From assembly GCF_900115085.1 (NCBI RefSeq), contig NZ_FOVF01000006.1, positions 62,001 to 126,000 of the forward strand: DNA of 64,000 bases, in the 5' to 3' direction. Origin of the DNA: Dokdonella immobilis (GTDB taxonomy: Bacteria; Pseudomonadota; Gammaproteobacteria; Xanthomonadales; Rhodanobacteraceae). Shown in pieces: positions 58,955-64,000 of this stretch; the stretch's first letter is position 1, and every line of letters begins with the position of its first letter. Position numbers and translations under genes: made by a program. The notes beneath the pieces are model-generated. The model did no database searches, had not been told where the DNA came from, and worked only from the letters and a program-made list of their open reading frames with translations.

Positions 58955-60145
58955 TCAGTCGGCCTGGCGGCGCAGGAAGGCCGGAATGTCGAGATAGTCG
59001 ACCTGGTTGTCGGTGGCCACGCCGGATTGCTCGGCCGGAAGCTGGCTGTGGCTGCTCGCCGCGACCCGGCCCGGAACGCCGGCATAGTCGACCTCGCCGG
59101 TGGTCGCATTGCGCACGACGCGCATCGGTGGCCTCGGGGCGATGATCGCCTCGCGCTCGCGTTCGCTGCGCACCGGGGCACGCACCGCATTGCGGTTGAG
59201 GCCGGTGGCGACCACGGTGACCCGGATCTCGTCCTGCAGTTCGGGATCGAGCGCGGTCCCGATGACCACGGTGGCGTCCTCGCTGGCGAACTCGTGGATG
59301 ACCTGGCCGATGTCGTCGAATTCGCGCATGGTCAGGTTGTGGCCCGCCGTCACGTTGACCAGGATGCCGCAGGCGCCGGCCAGGTTGATGTCCTCGAGCA
59401 GCGGGTTGTTGATCGCCGCTTCGGCCGCGGCCACCGCGCGATCGTCGCCGCGCGCGCTGCCGCTGCCCATCATGGCCATGCCCATTTCCGACATCACGGT
59501 ACGCACATCGGCGAAATCGACATTGATCAGGCCCGGACGGGTGATCAGGTCGGCGATGCCCTGGACCGCGCCGAGCAGCACGTCGTTGGCCTGCTTGAAG
59601 GCGCTGAGCAGGGTCACGTCTCGCCCGAGCACGGTCAGCAGCTTCTCGTTCGGCACGGTGATCAGCGAATCGACATGCTGGGTCAGGTCCTCGATGCCCT
59701 TCAGCGCGACCTGCATGCGCCGGCGGCCCTCGAACGGAAACGGCTTGGTGACCACGGCCACGGTCAGGATGCCCATTTCCTTGGCCAGCTGGGCGACCAC
59801 GGGCGCCGCACCGGTGCCGGTACCACCGCCCATGCCGCAGGTGATGAAGGCCATGTCGGCTCCCTGCAGCAATTCGCAGATGCGCTCGCGATCCTCCAGC
59901 GCGGCCTGGCGGCCGACCTCGGGATTGGCCCCGGCGCCAAGTCCCTTGGTGACGTTCGCACCGAGCTGCAGGGTGTGCTTGGCCCCGCTGTTCTTGAGCG
60001 CCTGGGCGTCGGTATTCGCACAGACGAAATCCACGCCCTCGATCTGGGCATGCACCATGTGGCTGACCGCATTGCCGCCGCCACCACCGACACCGATGAC
60101 CTTGATCACCGCGTTCGGCTCCATCCTATCGACCATCTCGAACAT
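58955..60145 (-). CDS. ftsZ: Cell division protein FtsZ
   Basis: 396 residues. The GTP-binding loop is [11 protein letters not shown], preceded by [15 protein letters not shown]; the T7 synergy loop is [11 protein letters not shown], with catalytic Asp. The C-terminal peptide [14 protein letters not shown] is the conserved site for FtsA and ZipA. It forms the Z ring at midcell. ATG 60145 has GGAGG eight bases upstream. The 180 bp between ftsA and ftsZ may contain a promoter but I recognise none. Confidence 0.97.
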   Translation of the reverse strand: MFEMVDRMEPNAVIKVIGVGGGGGNAVSHMVHAQIEGVDFVCANTDAQALKNSGAKHTLQLGANVTKGLGAGANPEVGRQAALEDRERICELLQGADMAFITCGMGGGTGTGAAPVVAQLAKEMGILTVAVVTKPFPFEGRRRMQVALKGIEDLTQHVDSLITVPNEKLLTVLGRDVTLLSAFKQANDVLLGAVQGIADLITRPGLINVDFADVRTVMSEMGMAMMGSGSARGDDRAVAAAEAAINNPLLEDINLAGACGILVNVTAGHNLTMREFDDIGQVIHEFASEDATVVIGTALDPELQDEIRVTVVATGLNRNAVRAPVRSEREREAIIAPRPPMRVVRNATTGEVDYAGVPGRVAASSHSQLPAEQSGVATDNQVDYLDIPAFLRRQAD

Positions 60146-60325
60146 GTTCCCATCCTCCGTCGGCTTAAGCCGTATTGATTTGACCAACCCGCCGGCCGGG
60201 CAACCCTGCCCTGCCTGCGTCTTGCCCGGAACTGGCGCGTTCCGGGCCGTGCAACCGTTTCGGTTGCGCCGCCACGCGTCCTGCGCGGCGGATGTTGCCG
60301 ATGGCGCGGCGGCTGCCGCCGGCGC

Positions 60326-61555
60326 CTAGAAATTTCCCTTGAACCAATTTGATACGCGATCCCAAACCCCACCGACGGCTTCAACACCGCGCCGCGGCCC
60401 GTGCGCGCTTTGCCTGCTGCCATACAACAACAGCCCCACGCCGGTGGCATGGATCTGGTTTGAAACGACGTCGGCCAGGCCGGTCACGTGCTGCGGGGTA
60501 CCGAGGCGCACCGGCATGTGGAAGACCTCTTCGGCGAGATCGACCACGCCTTCCATCTTCGAGGCGCCGCCGGTCAGCACGATGCCGGCCGCGACGAGGT
60601 TCTCGTAGCCGGAGCGGCGCAACTCGGCCTGGGCCAGCGAGAACAGTTCCTCGTAACGCGGCTGCACCACTTCGGCCAGGGTCTGCCGGGCCAGCCGGCG
60701 TGGCGGGCGATCGCCGACGCTGGGCACCTGGATGGTCTCCTCGGCATGCGCGAGCTGGGCCAGCGCGCAGGCGTACTTGACCTTGATCTCCTCGGCATGT
60801 GCGGTCGGCGTGCGCAGGGCCACGGCAATGTCATTGGTGACCTGGTCGCCGGCGATCGGCAACGAGGCAGTGTGCCGGATTGCGCCCTGGGTGAAGATCG
60901 CGATGTCGGTGGTGCCAGCGCCGATGTCGACCAGGCAGACGCCGAGTTCGCGCTCATCCTGGGTCAGCACGGCGAAGCTCGAGGCGACCTGCTGCGGGAC
61001 CAGGTCGTCGACGCGCAAGCCGCAGCGCGAGACGCACTTGCGGATGTTGGCCGCGGCACTCATGGCCCCGGTGACCAGGTGCACGCGCGCCTCGAGGCGC
61101 ACGCCGCACATGCCGATCGGATGGCGGATGCCTTCCTGGCCATCGATGACATAGTCCTGCGGCTCGAGGTAGAGCCGTTCCTGGTCGGCCGGGATTGCCA
61201 CTGCGCGGGCCGCCTCGATGACATGTTCGCGATCGGCCTCGGTCACCTCCCTGTCGCGGATCGGCACGATGCCGTGCGAGTTCAGGCAGCGGATATGGCT
61301 GCCGGCGATGCCGGCATAGACCGAGCGGATCTCGCAGCCCGCCATCAGCTCGGCCTCCTCGATCGCGCGCTGGATCGATTGCACGGTCGACTCAATGTCG
61401 ACGACCACACCACGCTTGAGTCCGTGCGAGGGGTGGGAGCCGATGCCCATGATCTCGACCGGCTGGCCGGGCTCGTGCTCACCGACGATCGCGACGATCT
61501 TCGAGGTGCCGATATCGAGACCGACGATCAGGTTTTTTTCGGACTTTCGGTTCAT
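60326..61555 (-). CDS. ftsA: Cell division protein FtsA
   Basis: 409 residues, an actin-like ATPase: LIVGLDIGTSKIVAIVGEH (phosphate 1), VDIGAGTTDIAIF (phosphate 2), GIVLTGGASKMEG (adenosine). A C-terminal amphipathic helix (VWDRVSNWFKGNF) anchors it to the membrane. It tethers FtsZ and recruits late division proteins. The ATG is six bases after the ftsQ stop, so the two are co-translated. Confidence 0.97.
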   Translation of the reverse strand: MNRKSEKNLIVGLDIGTSKIVAIVGEHEPGQPVEIMGIGSHPSHGLKRGVVVDIESTVQSIQRAIEEAELMAGCEIRSVYAGIAGSHIRCLNSHGIVPIRDREVTEADREHVIEAARAVAIPADQERLYLEPQDYVIDGQEGIRHPIGMCGVRLEARVHLVTGAMSAAANIRKCVSRCGLRVDDLVPQQVASSFAVLTQDERELGVCLVDIGAGTTDIAIFTQGAIRHTASLPIAGDQVTNDIAVALRTPTAHAEEIKVKYACALAQLAHAEETIQVPSVGDRPPRRLARQTLAEVVQPRYEELFSLAQAELRRSGYENLVAAGIVLTGGASKMEGVVDLAEEVFHMPVRLGTPQHVTGLADVVSNQIHATGVGLLLYGSRQSAHGPRRGVEAVGGVWDRVSNWFKGNF

Positions 61556-61561
61556 CGTTGC

Positions 61562-62317
61562 TCAGGCTCGGCCGGCCGGTGCGGGACCGGGTGACGGGGA
61601 GGAAACCGGCGCTTCGGGCAGGGCCCAGCGCATCGCGAATCCGTTTTCGTAGCGAAGATCGACATAGACAGGTGGACCGTTGCTTGCCGCGGCCAGCTTC
61701 GGCCACACATCGAGAAAGCGCTGCAGGCGATGACGCGCATCAACACGCCCGATCTCGATCAGGGCGCCACTGGCCAGGGTCAGGCGCCAGCTGCCGCGCG
61801 CACTCAGATCGACCGCGCGCACCGACAGGCCACTGCCGGCGAATTCGCGCATGCATTCGGCATGGAAGGCGATCACTTCGGCCAGGCGCTCGTCGGGCCC
61901 GGACAACTGTGGCAGGCCTTGCATGGTTTCCGCACCCGGCACCTCGAAGATCTCGCCGCTGCGGTCGATCAGGCGCTTCTCGCCCCAATGCGCAAAGGGT
62001 TGGCGCTCGTAGACGGTCAGGCGCAGCGTGTCGGGCCATTGCTTGCGCGCTTCGACGCGCTCGACCCAGGGCAATTCGGCGACCGCCTTTTGCACATCGG
62101 CCAGTTGCACGGCGAAGAAGCCCTTGGCCAGGTGCGTCTCGACCGTGGCCCGGATCTGCTCGGCACTGACATGCGCATACTCCGCACGCAGTTCGATCTT
62201 GCGCACCGGCCAGCGCTGCGAGGCGAACCAGCCGTTCAATACGCCGACGATCGGCAGCGCAACCAGACTCAGGGCGATACCCCAGGCCAGCCACTTCAGC
62301 GGCAACGGGCCCCTCAC
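61562..62317 (-). CDS. ftsQ: Cell division protein FtsQ
   Basis: 251 residues from a GTG that overlaps the ddl stop (GTGA). A short cytoplasmic start and membrane segment ([20 protein letters not shown]) are followed by a POTRA domain ([40 protein letters not shown]) and the FtsQ beta domain. FtsQ links early and late division proteins in the FtsQLB complex. The longer upstream frame lies inside ddl and is not coding. A Pro/Ala-rich tail ends the protein. Confidence 0.93.
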   Translation of the reverse strand: MRGPLPLKWLAWGIALSLVALPIVGVLNGWFASQRWPVRKIELRAEYAHVSAEQIRATVETHLAKGFFAVQLADVQKAVAELPWVERVEARKQWPDTLRLTVYERQPFAHWGEKRLIDRSGEIFEVPGAETMQGLPQLSGPDERLAEVIAFHAECMREFAGSGLSVRAVDLSARGSWRLTLASGALIEIGRVDARHRLQRFLDVWPKLAAASNGPPVYVDLRYENGFAMRWALPEAPVSSPSPGPAPAGRA

Positions 62318-63255
62318 GTGGCGTCCCTCCCGAGTGAAGTCTCGAGAATCTTCCAGCACAGGCTTTCGAAGTCGATGCCGACCGCGCGCGCCGCCTTCGG
62401 TACCAGCGAATGGCTGGTCATGCCGGGGGTCGTGTTGACCTCGAGCAGGAAATTTCCGCCACTCGCGTTGCGCATCACATCGACGCGGCCCCAACCCGAA
62501 CAGCCCGCCGCATCGAACGCGGCCAGGGCCAGCGCGCGGATCGACGCCTCGGCCTCGCCATCGAGACCCGGGCACAGGTACTGGGTGTCTTCGGCGATGT
62601 ATTTGGCGTGGTAGTCGTAGTACGCGCCCTTCGGCACGATGCGGATCGACGGCAGGGCTTCGCGGCCAAGGATGCCGACCGTCAGCTCGGCGCCTTCGAT
62701 CAGTTCCTCGATCAGGAGTTCGCCGTCGTAACGCGTGGCCAGTTCGATCGCGGCCTCGAGATCCGCGGGCGTAAGCACGCGGGTGATGCCGACGCTCGAG
62801 CCTTCGTGCGACGGCTTGACGATGGCCGGGTAGCCGATCGCCGCGATCGCGGCGCCAAGATCCTCGCCCGGGCGGTACGACGCGAAGCGCGGCGTCGGCA
62901 GCCCGATCGCCTGCCAGACCTGCTTGGTGCGGACCTTGTCCATGGCCAGGGCCGAGCCGAGGATGCCGCTGCCGGTATACGGCACGCGCAGGGCGTCGAG
63001 CGCCCCCTGCAACATGCCGTCCTCGCCGCCACGCCCATGCAGGATGTTGAACACGCGGGCGTAGTGGCCGGCGCGCAAGGCATCGAGCAGGGCCGGGATG
63101 CCGTCGACCGGGTGCGCATCGACACCGCGCGCGCGCAAGGCCTCGAGCACGTTGCGGCCAGAGTCGAGCGAAACCTCGCGTTCGGCCGAGGTCCCGCCGC
63201 AGGCCACGGCGACGCGACCGAATCGACGCGGGTCGGTCGTCTGCAGGCGCTTCAT
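62314..63255 (-). CDS. ddl: D-alanine-D-alanine ligase
   Basis: 313 residues of the ATP-grasp ligase family: start [45 protein letters not shown] (ATP lid), and the C-terminal [29 protein letters not shown]. It makes the dipeptide that MurF attaches to peptidoglycan precursors. The ATG overlaps the murC stop (ATGA), and the stop overlaps the ftsQ GTG, so the genes are tightly coupled. This short form is the DdlB type of dcw clusters. Confidence 0.95.
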   Translation of the reverse strand: MKRLQTTDPRRFGRVAVACGGTSAEREVSLDSGRNVLEALRARGVDAHPVDGIPALLDALRAGHYARVFNILHGRGGEDGMLQGALDALRVPYTGSGILGSALAMDKVRTKQVWQAIGLPTPRFASYRPGEDLGAAIAAIGYPAIVKPSHEGSSVGITRVLTPADLEAAIELATRYDGELLIEELIEGAELTVGILGREALPSIRIVPKGAYYDYHAKYIAEDTQYLCPGLDGEAEASIRALALAAFDAAGCSGWGRVDVMRNASGGNFLLEVNTTPGMTSHSLVPKAARAVGIDFESLCWKILETSLGRDAT

Positions 63256-64000
63256 CGGCGCATCCTCAGGTCGGGATCATTGGCCAGGTCGGTCGCTGCG
63301 GCGCCAATGTCGCCGGCGCCGAGCAGCATCAGCAGGTCGCCGTCCTCGAGCAGGCTCGGCAGGGCCGCACGCAGGTTGCGCGGATGCTCGACCAGCACCG
63401 GATCGACCTTGCCGCGGGCGCGGACCGCGCGCGCCAGGGCGCGCGCATCGGCATTCGCAATCGGCGCTTCGCCGGCCGGATAGACCTCGGTCAGGATCAG
63501 TACGTCGACGTCGGCCAGGACCCGCGAGAAATCATCGAGCAGGTCGCGTGTGCGTGAATAGCGGTGCGGCTGGAAGGCGACCACGAGGCGACGCCCCGGC
63601 CAGCCGCCACGGGCCGCCGCGAATACGGCGGCGAGTTCGCTCGGATGGTGGCCGTAGTCGTCGACCAGTTGTGCCCTGCCCCGGTCGAGCAGCAGTTCGC
63701 CGCGCATCGAGAAGCGCCGGCCCACGCCCTGGAAGTGGGCCAGCGCCGACTGCATCGCCGCCGGCGCGACGCCAAGCTGCCAGCCGATCGCGCAGGCGGC
63801 CAGCGCATTCAGCACGTTGTGCCGGCCCGGGATATTCAGGGTTACCGCGAGCGCTTCGGCAATATCGGGAAGATGCAGGTCGAACTGCATCTGCGCGCCG
63901 GACTGGCGCACGTTGCTGGCGCGCACGTCGGCCTCGCGGTCGATCGCGTAGGTCAGGGTCCGGCGCGTCGTCTGCGCGGCCAGGGCGGCGACTTCGGCAT
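63252..64000 (-). CDS. murC: UDP-N-acetylmuramate-L-alanine ligase MurC, C-terminal part (start outside window)
   Basis: About 249 C-terminal residues; the N-terminus lies beyond the window. The Mur ligase middle-to-C-terminal region is clear: [58 protein letters not shown] and a final [10 protein letters not shown]. It adds L-alanine to UDP-MurNAc. It precedes ddl with a four-base overlap, in the standard dcw order. Confidence 0.95.
   Translation of the reverse strand, partial: AEVAALAAQTTRRTLTYAIDREADVRASNVRQSGAQMQFDLHLPDIAEALAVTLNIPGRHNVLNALAACAIGWQLGVAPAAMQSALAHFQGVGRRFSMRGELLLDRGRAQLVDDYGHHPSELAAVFAAARGGWPGRRLVVAFQPHRYSRTRDLLDDFSRVLADVDVLILTEVYPAGEAPIANADARALARAVRARGKVDPVLVEHPRNLRAALPSLLEDGDLLMLLGAGDIGAAATDLANDPDLRMRR

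Overview
The window is a GC-rich stretch of chromosome from a gammaproteobacterium, most likely of the Lysobacterales (Xanthomonadales). Three gene orders support this: a type II secretion operon in the order E-F-G-H-I-J-K-L-M-N-D, as in the Xanthomonas xps locus, with a lipoprotein secretin; lptF-lptG divergent from pepA-holC-valS; and a dcw cluster end murC-ddl-ftsQ-ftsA-ftsZ-lpxC followed by a DUF721 gene, an M23 peptidase, secA and mutT. I see no phage, insertion sequence, CRISPR array, rRNA or tRNA.

Layout. 1-2578 (+): end of an FtsX-type ABC permease, a PilZ protein and a DUF486 membrane protein. 2600-8246 (-): a polysaccharide export and modification operon with an ABC-2 permease, a Wzt-like ATPase with a C-terminal cargo domain, a methyltransferase, an unusual glycosyltransferase-like protein with a possible PqqD-like N-terminus, and a GT2 glycosyltransferase. 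8608-13621 (-): a parvulin-type isomerase, two secreted proteins of unknown function and a lipoprotein translationally coupled to gspD. 13618-24911 (-): the complete T2SS operon. 24915-29425 (-): a membrane protein that I think is exosortase H-associated, then purL. 29538-31819 (-): three tandem dsbC-like genes. 31968-35724: xerD, an RDD protein, lptG and lptF. 35855-44774 (+): pepA, a small membrane protein, holC, valS, ettA, pyrF and coaE. 44889-51956 (-): two giant repeat-rich surface proteins whose C-termini look like IPTL-CTERM exosortase signals. 52236-64000 (-): mutT/thiE, secA, M23 peptidase, lpxC and ftsZ-ftsA-ftsQ-ddl-murC (partial), with the DUF721 gene on the + strand.

How it fits together. 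Much of the window concerns the cell envelope: division and peptidoglycan (dcw), lipid A (lpxC) and LPS transport (lptFG), polysaccharide export, Sec translocation (secA), periplasmic folding (three DsbC-like proteins, a parvulin), and two routes to the surface (T2SS and an inferred exosortase H system). Secreted proteins next to the T2SS operon and two CTERM-tagged proteins further on are candidate cargo.

A second theme is a dispersed repeat built from heptads of the GGGATTC/GGGAATC/GGGAATG type, often as inverted arms about 50-120 bp apart. It fills most gaps around gspE/F/G/H, lptG, valS, ettA and pyrF. It also lies in frame inside purL and seems to supply the start codon and prepilin leader of gspH. 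The best leads for something new are this repeat family, the pairing of a putative exosortase H accessory gene with gspE, the lipoprotein coupled to gspD, and the PqqD-like/glycosyltransferase fusion.
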